Shown here piece after piece: positions 27,434 through 34,368 of a stretch of DNA of 64,000 bases. Every line of letters starts with the position of its first letter. Within the stretch, counting starts at the first letter, position 1. Source of the DNA: Lutibaculum baratangense AMV1 (GTDB lineage Bacteria > Pseudomonadota > Alphaproteobacteria > Rhizobiales > Tepidamorphaceae); assembly GCF_000496075.1 (NCBI RefSeq), contig NZ_AWXZ01000029.1, positions 62,001 to 126,000 on the forward strand, written 5' to 3'. The translations under genes were made by a program, and so were the position numbers. The notes beneath the pieces were generated by a model. The model worked only from the letters and a program-made list of their open reading frames with translations, did not search any database and had not been told where the DNA came from.

Positions 27434-28956
27434 TCGACGATGAAACCGACCTGGCCCTGGTATCCCCCCGTCGGCGTCGCACCGCCCACCCCGTAGAGGC
27501 GGTTGAAGCGGCCGAGCAGGATCGCGGCGGGGTCCGAGGCGGGGGCGAGGTTCTTGTCTGGGCGGGTCAGCTCCTTCGCCGCCACAGGCTTCACGAGGTA
27601 GGGCGTCGCGAAGACGACGAGTTCCGTCTCGTTGTTGATGTAGTCGCGGCTGCGGAAGAGGGCGCCGAGGATCGGCACGTCCTTCAGGCCCGGCACACCA
27701 TTGAAAGCCTGCCGTGACTCCTGCTGGATAAGCCCCGCAAGGACAAGCGAACCGCCGCTCGGTAGTTCGACCGTTGTCTCGGCGCGACGCACCTGGAGGC
27801 CGGGGATCGCGTAGCCATTGGCAATGGTGACCGCCCCCTCGTTTGAGAGTTCACTTGCTTCCGTGCGCACTTTCATCGAGATGCGCCCACCGGACTGGAC
27901 GACAGGCGTGAACCCCAGAGCGACGCCGAACTGCTTGAACTCCAACGTCGGAGCGCCCGTGTCGCGGTCCACACCTGTGATGACCGGGAACTCACCGCCT
28001 GCCAGGAAATCGGCTGTTTCGCCGCTGATCGCCGACAACGTCGGCTCCGCCAGCACCCGCATGAGACCCTGTTGTTCCATCGCGCGGATCTGAGCCGATA
28101 CAAGGTCGCCGTCTACGGCACCGCCAAGGTTGCTACACGCGTTAGATATGAGGTCCGGCACCACGGGAATTATCTCCCCCGGAGCGTAGTCGCCCCCCGC
28201 AAGAGCCCGGCAGGTCGCGTTACCGAGCGTGGCGACGACACTCGTGTCGCTGATGGGGCCATTGACAGAGAAGGGATTCGAGATCTGGCCCGACAGCCGG
28301 TTATTGGCGCCAAGGAACGAGAGGTTCACTCCGAGCTGTTTCAGGACCGAACGCTTCACCTCCGCGATCGTCACCTTTAGGTGCACCTGCTCGGACCCCG
28401 CCGAGGAGATCATGTTCAAGACCTTCTCGGGCTCGCCAATGTAGCGCGCGGCGATGTCGGCGGCGGTCTTCGCGTCGGCCGGCGTCCGAACGCTGCCGGT
28501 CAGCACGATGTTGTCGGCCGCCGCCTCGACCTTGACCTGCGAGCCCGGGATGAGCTGCCGGATCGTCTGGCCGATCGCATGCGTGTCGCGGGCGACGTTC
28601 ACCTCGAGCACCGCGATCTGACGGCCGGCCTCGTCGAAGAAGAACACGTTCGTCTGGCCGACCGTCATACCGATCAGGTAGGCCCGGCGCGCCGTCCGCA
28701 TGACCGCGTCGGCGACGGTGGGATTGGCCACGAGCACGTCCTTGGCGTCCCGCGGCAGGTCGATCACGAGGGACTTTCCGAGACCGAGAGCCACGTCCCG
28801 CGAGGACGAGAGCTCCGCCGGGCTGATCGACATGTGAGACTGCTGCGCGAGGGCTTGCGGCGCGAGGCCCGGTGCCGCCACCGTGAGCAACGCGGCGCCC
28901 GCGAGCATCGCCAGATGCGACCGATGCGGCGCCAGAATCCGAGACAACCTGTTCAT
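27430..28956 (-). CDS. cpaC: Tad pilus outer-membrane secretin CpaC/RcpA
   Basis: This 508-residue secretin forms the outer-membrane pore for the Flp pilus. It has a signal peptide ending LAPQALAQ. The pilus-specific N-domain then includes LVIDLPRDAKDVLVANPTVADAVM and a BON-like segment with DNIVLTGSVRTPADAKTAADIA. The secretin core contains VLAEPTLSAISGETADFLAGGEFPVI, VGLKD-type VPGLKDVPILGALFRSRDY and ELVVFATPYLVKPV. The ATG at 28956 is used; a GTG directly before it is equally possible. It sits between cpaB and cpaD, as in other Tad loci. Confidence 0.95.
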   Translation of the reverse strand: MNRLSRILAPHRSHLAMLAGAALLTVAAPGLAPQALAQQSHMSISPAELSSSRDVALGLGKSLVIDLPRDAKDVLVANPTVADAVMRTARRAYLIGMTVGQTNVFFFDEAGRQIAVLEVNVARDTHAIGQTIRQLIPGSQVKVEAAADNIVLTGSVRTPADAKTAADIAARYIGEPEKVLNMISSAGSEQVHLKVTIAEVKRSVLKQLGVNLSFLGANNRLSGQISNPFSVNGPISDTSVVATLGNATCRALAGGDYAPGEIIPVVPDLISNACSNLGGAVDGDLVSAQIRAMEQQGLMRVLAEPTLSAISGETADFLAGGEFPVITGVDRDTGAPTLEFKQFGVALGFTPVVQSGGRISMKVRTEASELSNEGAVTIANGYAIPGLQVRRAETTVELPSGGSLVLAGLIQQESRQAFNGVPGLKDVPILGALFRSRDYINNETELVVFATPYLVKPVAAKELTRPDKNLAPASDPAAILLGRFNRLYGVGGATPTGGYQGQVGFIVE

Positions 28957-28978
28957 CACCGATCCATCCGCTCGAAAA

Positions 28979-29752
28979 TCAGTTCGTGTTGACCTGGCTC
29001 TGCACGCCGAACTTCACGACGTTCACGGTCGAGGAGCGGCGGGAGACGGTGGTCGTGTCACCCTCGCCGTCGAGAATGCTGCGAAGCGTGAGGGAGAGGT
29101 CGCCCTGCTGCTCTGCGCGGGCGAGCGTCTCCGCATCCCCCGGCTCGAGCTCGAGCGTCGCCACGTTGCCGACCACCACGGACCGTCCGTCCTGGTCCTC
29201 CACCGTCTGGTCGATGGCCAGCACACGGACGTTCTCGAGCACAGTTCGACTGACGAAGAGGTCGCGCCCGTTGTCCGACTGGCGCTGCGTCACGATCACG
29301 TCGACCCGGTCGTTCGGGAGGATGAAGCCACCGGCGCCGGTCTGCGGCGAGGTGCGCGTGGCGACCGCCCGCTTGCCGGCAGGCAGGATGGCGGAGAGGT
29401 AGCCGCCCCTGCCCGCCTGGGCGAGCTTCGTCTCGCGGATCGGCTCGCCGGCGGTGAAGGACGAGCGCGTGACGGCGCCCACGAACTCCTCGGCGCCGCC
29501 TGCCCTGGCGGAGCGGGTGACCATTCCGGCTCCGACGCCGTCCATGGGCCATTTCTGCCAGCGCATGTCGCCGCTCGTGACGACGGAGCCGGGCGGCAGG
29601 TCCCTGGCGGCGACGAGCACCTCGTCGACGTCGATCTCCTGCTGGACCACGACAGGCCCCGCATCGGATGAGCCGAGGTTCCGCGCCATCATCCACGCGA
29701 GGAGGCCCGCGCCGATCGCGATGACAAGGACGATGAGTCGAGCCGCCTTCAT
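28979..29752 (-). CDS. cpaB: Tad pilus assembly protein CpaB/RcpC
   Basis: This 257-residue periplasmic protein has one N-terminal membrane segment (RLIVLVIAIGAGLLAWMMA) and an SAF domain (VLVAARDLPPGSVVTSGDMRWQKWP), followed by the RcpC-type region with LSAILPAGKRAVATRTS and FILPNDRVDVIVTQRQ. CpaB stabilises the secretin. The ATG at 29752 (MKAARLIVL) has GAGG 7 bases upstream; the frame extends 21 codons further but without signal-like sequence. The gene lies 22 bp upstream of cpaC and 120 bp after cpaA. Confidence 0.93.
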   Translation of the reverse strand: MKAARLIVLVIAIGAGLLAWMMARNLGSSDAGPVVVQQEIDVDEVLVAARDLPPGSVVTSGDMRWQKWPMDGVGAGMVTRSARAGGAEEFVGAVTRSSFTAGEPIRETKLAQAGRGGYLSAILPAGKRAVATRTSPQTGAGGFILPNDRVDVIVTQRQSDNGRDLFVSRTVLENVRVLAIDQTVEDQDGRSVVVGNVATLELEPGDAETLARAEQQGDLSLTLRSILDGEGDTTTVSRRSSTVNVVKFGVQSQVNTN

Positions 29753-29872
29753 ACAGAGCCTCATTGCGCGGGAGATCGCGTCCGGCCGCGGAGGTGCGAC
29801 CATGAGGCCGAGCATGCCGGCTCATTCGTCAACTTATGGTTAATGAGAACTGGAGGCGCCCGTAGGGGAAGT

Positions 29873-30394
29873 TTACGGGGCGGGTATGAGGCTCATCCAC
29901 CCGGTCTCCGGGAAAAGCACCAGCGCCGCGGCGGCAAGCGCTATCCCATAGGGAATGCCGGTGTTGCGGTCGTGCAGACGATCGATCCAGCCGACCCTGC
30001 AGAGCATCTGTGGAAGCGGAAGCTGCCTACCCATGAGGATCGCGAGCGTGAGAACGCCGCCAAGGATCGAGAACAGGAGCGCGTACTCCAGAAGATGCGA
30101 CCAGCCGATCCAAAGGGCCGCCGCGGCCGCGAGCTTCGCATCCCCCCCTCCGATCCAGCCGAGGGCGAAGCAGGCGAAGCCAACCGCGAGCGCCAAAGCG
30201 CCGGCGCCGACATGAGCCCAAACGCCGGCTGCCGGCAAGCCGACGAGGATCGCGGCCAGGGCGAAGGACAGCACGAGCGCGATGCTGATCCGGTTGGGGA
30301 TCGTCATGGTCAACGCGTCGAAGGAGGCGGCCAGCCCCATGAGGGCCGGAAATGCCAGCAGGACGATCGAAGTGTCCATGTCGTGTCCCGCCAT
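29873..30394 (-). CDS. cpaA: prepilin peptidase CpaA/TadV
   Basis: This 173-residue, about six-span aspartic protease of the A24 family cleaves the leader from Flp and the TadE-type pseudopilins. The two catalytic aspartates are in AASFDALTMTIPN and in GGGDAKLAAAAALWIG (GxGD signature). The length is right for the short TadV type without an N-terminal methylase domain. The start is taken at 30394 (MAGHDMDTS); an ATG five codons later has a better ribosome site (CGGGA). It lies 67 bp downstream of the flp pilin gene and is probably cotranscribed with it. Confidence 0.93.
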   Translation of the reverse strand: MAGHDMDTSIVLLAFPALMGLAASFDALTMTIPNRISIALVLSFALAAILVGLPAAGVWAHVGAGALALAVGFACFALGWIGGGDAKLAAAAALWIGWSHLLEYALLFSILGGVLTLAILMGRQLPLPQMLCRVGWIDRLHDRNTGIPYGIALAAAALVLFPETGWMSLIPAP

Positions 30395-30461
30395 TTCGGT
30401 AGCCGCGGAAACGGATGATGACCGCGCCGGGGCTCCCGGCGCGGATCATCGGTGTGAGAGC

Positions 30462-30629
30462 TTATTTGTTCAGCTGATCGTTGACCGAGGTGAAGGTGCC
30501 GGTCAGCGACTCGCCGAGCGTGTTGACGATCACGATGATCGCAACCGAGATGCCGGCGGCGATGAGGCCGTACTCGATGGCCGTGGCGCCCGACTCGTCG
30601 CGGGCAAAGCGCTGGATGAGGGCCTTCAT
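30462..30629 (-). CDS. flp: Flp/Fap-type major pilin
   Basis: This is a 55-residue pilin precursor reading MKALIQRFARDESGATAIEY at the start, then one long hydrophobic helix. Processing by CpaA is expected after Gly14. Mature Glu5-Tyr6 (IEYGL) is the conserved Flp motif needed for assembly. The ATG at 30629 is chosen because AGGGAG lies at ideal spacing; the ATG two codons earlier is too close. It is the first gene of the minus-strand pilus operon, below a long AT-richer upstream region. Confidence 0.95.
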   Translation of the reverse strand: MKALIQRFARDESGATAIEYGLIAAGISVAIIVIVNTLGESLTGTFTSVNDQLNK

Positions 30630-31129
30630 TTTCATTTCTCCCTGAAATTCCCGGTTCCTGCACATCGTCCCGTCGCGGTGTGGCTCCCCCGTCCGGAACT
30701 GCCGTGACGCTACGCCCCGCCCGTTACGAACGGCTTAATGAAATAGTGCAGACAGGCCAATAACCGCCATGTCTCCGCCTATAGTAAACAAATTATAACT
30801 TGCCATATTTATGGCGCAAGGCGATTATCCGAAACACAACATTGGTTAACCTCCGTTAGCCAATGTGTCTGCAGGATGTTTATCCCTGAAGTTAACGATT
30901 GAATTGAGGATCGAAACGCCTCCCGCAGCAGGAGCAGGAACCTGAATGGCGCCTCGATACTCTCAATCGATAGACGACGGGGCATCTCGTGCCGACGCGA
31001 GTCGGGCCACGCCCGATGGCTGTGCTTACAGCGCGCAAGCGTTTCCGATCTGTTTACCAATTCCCACTATTGCTGTGATCCAAGGACCGCCGCATCGCGC
31101 GCGTGCCGGTACAGAGAGGCCGTTGAACC
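30630..31129. promoter_or_regulatory. divergent control region between flp and the plus-strand pilus genes
   Basis: These 500 bases are clearly more AT-rich than the rest of the window, and no convincing ORF is present. They contain imperfect palindromes: CATTGGTTAAC/GTTAGCCAATG (30840-30865, one mismatch) and GCCATA-TT-TATGGC (30802-30815, extended by outer pairs). Several GTTAAC/TTAA elements occur. In Caulobacter the pilin promoter is controlled by CtrA, whose sites are TTAA-rich; a CtrA link here is possible but no perfect TTAA-N7-TTAA site was found. Confidence 0.5.
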
Positions 31130-31582
31130 ATGATCGCTCGCTTCGGAGGCGCCGCCTTCCTCGCAGCTCTCCTCGCCCTTCCGTGCGCCGCGGCGGCCGA
31201 GACGGTGACGCTCGGCCTCGACGAGGCAGAGGTTCTGCGCCTCGATCAGCCGGCCAACACGATCATCGTCGGCAACCCGGCGATCGCGGACGCGCTCGTG
31301 CAGAGCCCCCAGCTCCTCGTGGTCACCGGCAAGAGCTACGGCGCCACGAACCTGATCGTGCTCGACGCGGCCGGTGAGAAGGTCGGCGAGTACGCTCTCC
31401 AGGTCGGCGCGGAAGCCCGGACGACGGTGACGGTGCAGCGCGGGCCGAGCCGCTACTCCTACAGCTGCACGCCCAACTGCAACGGCATGCTGACCCCCGG
31501 CACGCAGAAGGACGACTTCGACACCCTGCAACAGCAGTTCGAAGGCCGCATCGGCCTCTCGCGCGGCCAAATGGCCCAATAA
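31130..31582 (+). CDS. stand-alone pilus N-terminal-domain protein (CpaC N-domain-like, PF13629 type)
   Basis: This 150-residue exported protein has a signal peptide (MIARFGGAAFLAALLALPCAAAA) and a single domain like the N-terminal part of secretin CpaC: VLRLDQPANTIIVGNPAIAD, LLVVTGKSYGATNLIVLDAAG and VGEYALQV. The secretin core is absent. The C-terminal tail contains SYSCTPNCNGMLTPG with a Cys-x3-Cys pair, then a short acidic/glutamine stretch. It starts the plus-strand set opposite flp. It may bind or regulate the Tad secretin or pilus periplasmic parts; this is inference from domain and place. Confidence 0.82.
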   Translation: MIARFGGAAFLAALLALPCAAAAETVTLGLDEAEVLRLDQPANTIIVGNPAIADALVQSPQLLVVTGKSYGATNLIVLDAAGEKVGEYALQVGAEARTTVTVQRGPSRYSYSCTPNCNGMLTPGTQKDDFDTLQQQFEGRIGLSRGQMAQ

Positions 31583-31699
31583 ACAGGCTGCCTCCTCGCC
31601 CCTGGTATAGAGGCAAGGGTTCCGAAAGCTTTTTATGGGTTGATCCAGGCTGGAAATCGGCGCGACAGACCGCGCGCTTCTCCACCCGAGGATCAGTCG

Positions 31700-32242
31700 A
31701 TGCGCAAGAAAAGGCCTCTCTTACTTCGGCCGCTTCCGTTCAGGAAGTTCCGTCGCGACGAGACCGGAGCGACTGCGGTGGAGTTCGCTCTCGTCGCAGT
31801 ACCGTTTTTCGCCCTCCTCTTCGCCATCCTCGAGGTCGCGCTGATCTTCTTCGCCCAGCAGGTCATGGACACCGGTGTCTCGCAGGCCGCGCGGCTCATC
31901 CGCACCGGGCAGGCGCAAGGCTTCGAGGCGACATCCTTCAAGACGGCCGTGTGCGACCGCATCCTCGCGCTCTTCGACTGCGATGGAGGCCTGCGCCTCG
32001 AGGTCCGCACCTACCCGAGCTTCGCCTCCATCGACGTCACGCCGCCGGTCGACGAGGACGGCAACCTGCGCAACGACTTCGCCTTCCAGCCCGGCAATGG
32101 CGGCGACATCGTCGTCGTGCGCGCCTTCTACGAGTGGCCGACCATCGTGCCGGGCCTCGGAGCGGACATGGCGAACCTCCCGAACGGCAAGAGGCTCCTG
32201 GCTTCGACCGTGGCGTTCCGCAACGAGCCGTTCGGCAGCTGA
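31700..32242 (+). CDS. TadE-family pseudopilin
   Basis: This 180-residue minor pilin-like protein has a basic leader, then RRDETGATAVEFALVAVPF. Prepilin cleavage is expected after Gly23, leaving ATAVEF with Glu at mature position 5. One hydrophobic helix (PFFALLFAILEVALIFFAQQ) is followed by a roughly 120-residue periplasmic domain with a Cys pair (VCDRILALFDCDGG). The ATG at 31700 has GAGGA upstream. Together with the next gene it supplies the TadE/TadF function that is missing from the minus-strand operon. Confidence 0.9.
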   Translation: MRKKRPLLLRPLPFRKFRRDETGATAVEFALVAVPFFALLFAILEVALIFFAQQVMDTGVSQAARLIRTGQAQGFEATSFKTAVCDRILALFDCDGGLRLEVRTYPSFASIDVTPPVDEDGNLRNDFAFQPGNGGDIVVVRAFYEWPTIVPGLGADMANLPNGKRLLASTVAFRNEPFGS

Positions 32243-32260
32243 GGGAGGCGAGATCGGGGC

Positions 32261-32806
32261 ATGCTTGGAGTTCGCAACATGATGGCGGAGCTGAAGCAGT
32301 TCCGCGACGAGCGAGGCGTTTCGGCGGTCGAGTTCGCGCTCATCCTTCCCATACTGGTGCTGCTCTATCTCGGCTGCGTGGAATTGAGCCACGCCCTCAC
32401 CGTCGACCGCAAGGTGACGACGGCGGCGAGCGTCGTCGGTGACCTCGTGGCGCAGGCCACACAGCTCTCCAATGCAGACATCCGGAACATCTTCGACGCG
32501 ACGGACGCCGTGCTGACCCCATACGACGCCGCGCCGCTCGAGATCGTCGTCTCGAACGTCAGGATCACGCAGAACGGCACCGAAGTCCTGTGGAGCGAGG
32601 CCAGCGGCGGGGGAACGGCGCGAGGCTGCGGCAGCAGCATGAACCTTCCAGACAACATCAGGATCGAGGGCACGAGCCTCGTCGTCGCCGAGGTCAAGTA
32701 CCGCTACAAGCCGACCTTCGGCAACGTGATCAAGGAAGCGATCACCTTCAGCGACACCTTCTACCTCCGCCCCCGCCGCAGCGCCGTCATCGAGCACAGC
32801 TGCTGA
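32261..32806 (+). CDS. TadE/TadF-family pseudopilin, second copy
   Basis: This 181-residue protein starts MLGVRNMMAELKQFRDERG, then VSAVEFALILPILVLLYLG. The segment RG/VSAVEF is a TadE/F-type cleavage site with Glu5. A periplasmic domain follows, with VTTAASVVGDLVAQATQLSN, a pattern typical of TadF/TadE2 proteins. Single Cys residues (GCGSS and the final HSC) could form a disulfide. It lies 18 bp downstream of the first TadE and is presumably cotranscribed. The likely role is a minor pilin or priming complex. Confidence 0.88.
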   Translation: MLGVRNMMAELKQFRDERGVSAVEFALILPILVLLYLGCVELSHALTVDRKVTTAASVVGDLVAQATQLSNADIRNIFDATDAVLTPYDAAPLEIVVSNVRITQNGTEVLWSEASGGGTARGCGSSMNLPDNIRIEGTSLVVAEVKYRYKPTFGNVIKEAITFSDTFYLRPRRSAVIEHSC

Positions 32807-32827
32807 GGCCGATCCCGCCACCCCGCG

Positions 32828-32841
32828 TTGACCGGGATCAA
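32828..32841 (+). promoter_or_regulatory. putative FNR/FixK-type box
   Basis: TTGAC-CGGG-ATCAA differs by one base from the consensus TTGAT-N4-ATCAA bound by FNR, FnrL and FixK. It lies 62 bases before the ATG of the YdcH gene, a plausible activator position. A short hairpin (CATCCGG/CCGGATG, 32870-32891) lies between the box and the start codon. Confidence 0.5.
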
Positions 32842-32902
32842 GGCACGCGATCCGAACAACGGGAACAAACATCCGGAACGACCACCGGATGGAGAGATCC
32901 CG

Positions 32903-33139
32903 ATGTCACACGTCCCGCACGAGCTTCATGAGGACTTCCCCGACAAGGCGGAGCGCATCCACGCCCTGAAGACGAGCGACCCGCACTTCGCCCGTCTCGC
33001 GGAGCGCTACCACGAGATCAACCGGCAGATCCACCGCATCGAGACGGATGTCGAGCCGGCCTCGGACGAGCGCGCGCGGCAGCTCAGACACGAGCGGGTG
33101 GCGCTGAAGGACGAGATCGCGGCCCTGCTCACTGCTTGA
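32903..33139 (+). CDS. YdcH family (DUF465) small protein
   Basis: This is a 78-residue helical protein starting MSHVPHELHEDFPDKAERIH and containing HFARLAERYHEINRQIHRIE and RHERVALKDEIAALL. These are the conserved blocks of the DUF465/YdcH family, small coiled-coil proteins of unknown function. ATG at 32903 follows GGAGAGATCCCG. A near-consensus FNR/FixK box lies 62 bp upstream, so it may be induced at low oxygen rather than being part of the pilus set. Confidence 0.88.
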   Translation: MSHVPHELHEDFPDKAERIHALKTSDPHFARLAERYHEINRQIHRIETDVEPASDERARQLRHERVALKDEIAALLTA

Positions 33140-33439
33140 GCCCGCAGACGGAGGTTGTCCACCACTGTGGAGGAAGCGGCAGGGCGCACGAACGGGTTTA
33201 CAAGTCGTTGACGCACCTGCCCTTCCTCATCTTCGTCCACAGCTTTCCCCACAGGCCGCGCCGCATTTCGGCCAAAACTCGCATCGAATTTGCCGCAGAT
33301 TTTCCCCAATCTGATTGACGCCGAATCCCGCAACGCGCAGGATGATCGCGAATCGTGCGCAGGGGGAAAATGCTCACCTTGTCGGCTAGATGCGGCACAT
33401 CGAAGTCGACGGCGCACGGACGAGATCTAGGGGGCCTGG
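33140..33439. other. intergenic region before the receiver-domain gene
   Basis: No gene is supported in these 300 bases. They are somewhat AT-richer around 33220-33320 and contain two TTTTCCCC/TTTCCCC runs (near 33243 and 33299) and the small palindrome TCCAC-CACT-GTGGA near 33160. The promoter of the following gene probably lies here. Confidence 0.4.
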
Positions 33440-33940
33440 ATGTCCGGCGACGCACTTGCCGGCGCGCACGCGCTTATGTCTTTCCGCGATAGTTGCAGAG
33501 GCGAGACATGGCGCGAGACGCGTCGGGAGAATAACCACGAGCGCTCGCCGTCCGAAGGCGTCTCGGTCCTGCTGATCGACGGCACGGATGCCGAGACGCA
33601 GGAGATCCTGGCCTCGCTGGCCGAGTGCCAGAACCCGAAATTCACCGTCCGGCATGTCTCCGACCCGAAGGAGGCGCAGCACGTCTGGCGCGAGCACAAG
33701 CACGACCTCGTCATCATCGACGTGTGGCTGGGCAGAGGCGTCAGCGTCGAGCTCGTCTCGCTCCTGACGAATTCGCCCTGCTCCTGCCCGGTGGTGATGC
33801 TGTCGAGCCTCTCCTCCGAAGAGCTGCAGGCCTTCTTCACCGACGCGAACCTGTTCATCCACTCCAAGAAGAACATCACCCCCAGTGCGCTCGCCCGCAC
33901 GCTCGAGACCGCCCTGTCCGGCAGCGACGACGCGCTCTGA
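33440..33940 (+). CDS. atypical response-regulator receiver-domain protein
   Basis: This 166-residue protein consists of a polar 38-residue N-tail and one receiver-like domain without an output domain. Phosphoacceptor Asp94 is in LVIIDVWLGRG, the switch Ser in MLSSLSSEE, and the Lys in FIHSKKNITP. The usual pair of acidic residues after the first strand (DD/ED) is reduced to one (VLLIDGTD, Asp47), so phosphorylation may be weak or absent. ATG at 33440 has AGGGGG upstream; an ATG at 33476 is an alternative. Its place beside the Tad genes suggests pilus or attachment control, which is unproven. Confidence 0.75.
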   Translation: MSGDALAGAHALMSFRDSCRGETWRETRRENNHERSPSEGVSVLLIDGTDAETQEILASLAECQNPKFTVRHVSDPKEAQHVWREHKHDLVIIDVWLGRGVSVELVSLLTNSPCSCPVVMLSSLSSEELQAFFTDANLFIHSKKNITPSALARTLETALSGSDDAL

Positions 33941-34173
33941 GACGGCCGGCGGCGCCCGCCTTCGCGTCCCCCACTGACGATCCTGCTGTCGTGGCAGCCG
34001 TTCTCCCCGGCTCCAGAGTATCGGCATGCCGTACGGACGCGGGGAGCCGCGCCCACCGAGGCGCAAGATCCCGCCGCGGCCGCCCTCTGGCCTAATACCT
34101 ATGCGACCTTTTGCATCCTCCTGCGACCCGCGGCGCGAGCTTATATGCGGCGCAGCATTCACAGGAGAAAGAG
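33941..34173. other. intergenic region upstream of the small ORF
   Basis: No gene is recognised. A promoter-like, AT-richer patch (around 34090-34150) precedes the small ORF at 34174. Together with that ORF it fills the 428 bases between the receiver gene and the HisD-family gene. Confidence 0.35.
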
Positions 34174-34281
34174 ATGCGCGTTCCTCCCCGCGTGCTTGGC
34201 ATCGACAGGTTCTCCGATCGCCTGAAGGCGCTCGGCCTCTTCGCGGTGCTCGTCGCGCCGTTCCTCCTCGCGAGGATCTGA
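34174..34281 (+). CDS. putative 35-residue small hydrophobic protein
   Basis: The ORF reads MRVPPRVLGIDRFSDRLKAL, then a hydrophobic stretch GLFAVLVAPFLLARI before TGA. An excellent ribosome site, AGGAGAAAGAG, lies directly upstream. The amphipathic/basic start followed by one possible short membrane helix resembles bacterial small membrane proteins. It ends 87 bases before the HisD-family start. Length is too short for firm recognition; no family is known to me. Confidence 0.5.
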   Translation: MRVPPRVLGIDRFSDRLKALGLFAVLVAPFLLARI

Positions 34282-34368
34282 TCCGGGCGCGCCACTCCGC
34301 CAACTCGCGGCTTGAGACGGCGGCGCAAGTCGACTACTCCGACCTCGCCAACCGAGGTTCAAGCCGCC

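Noticed and set aside
30809-31060. 83-codon minus-strand ORF in the flp divergent region
   Set aside because: No ribosome site, no family likeness, and it lies in the AT-rich palindromic control region.
33240-33310. DnaA-box-like sequences (TTTCCCCACAG and TTTTCCCC)
   Set aside because: Neither matches TTATCCACA well enough, and no replication gene or box cluster is nearby.
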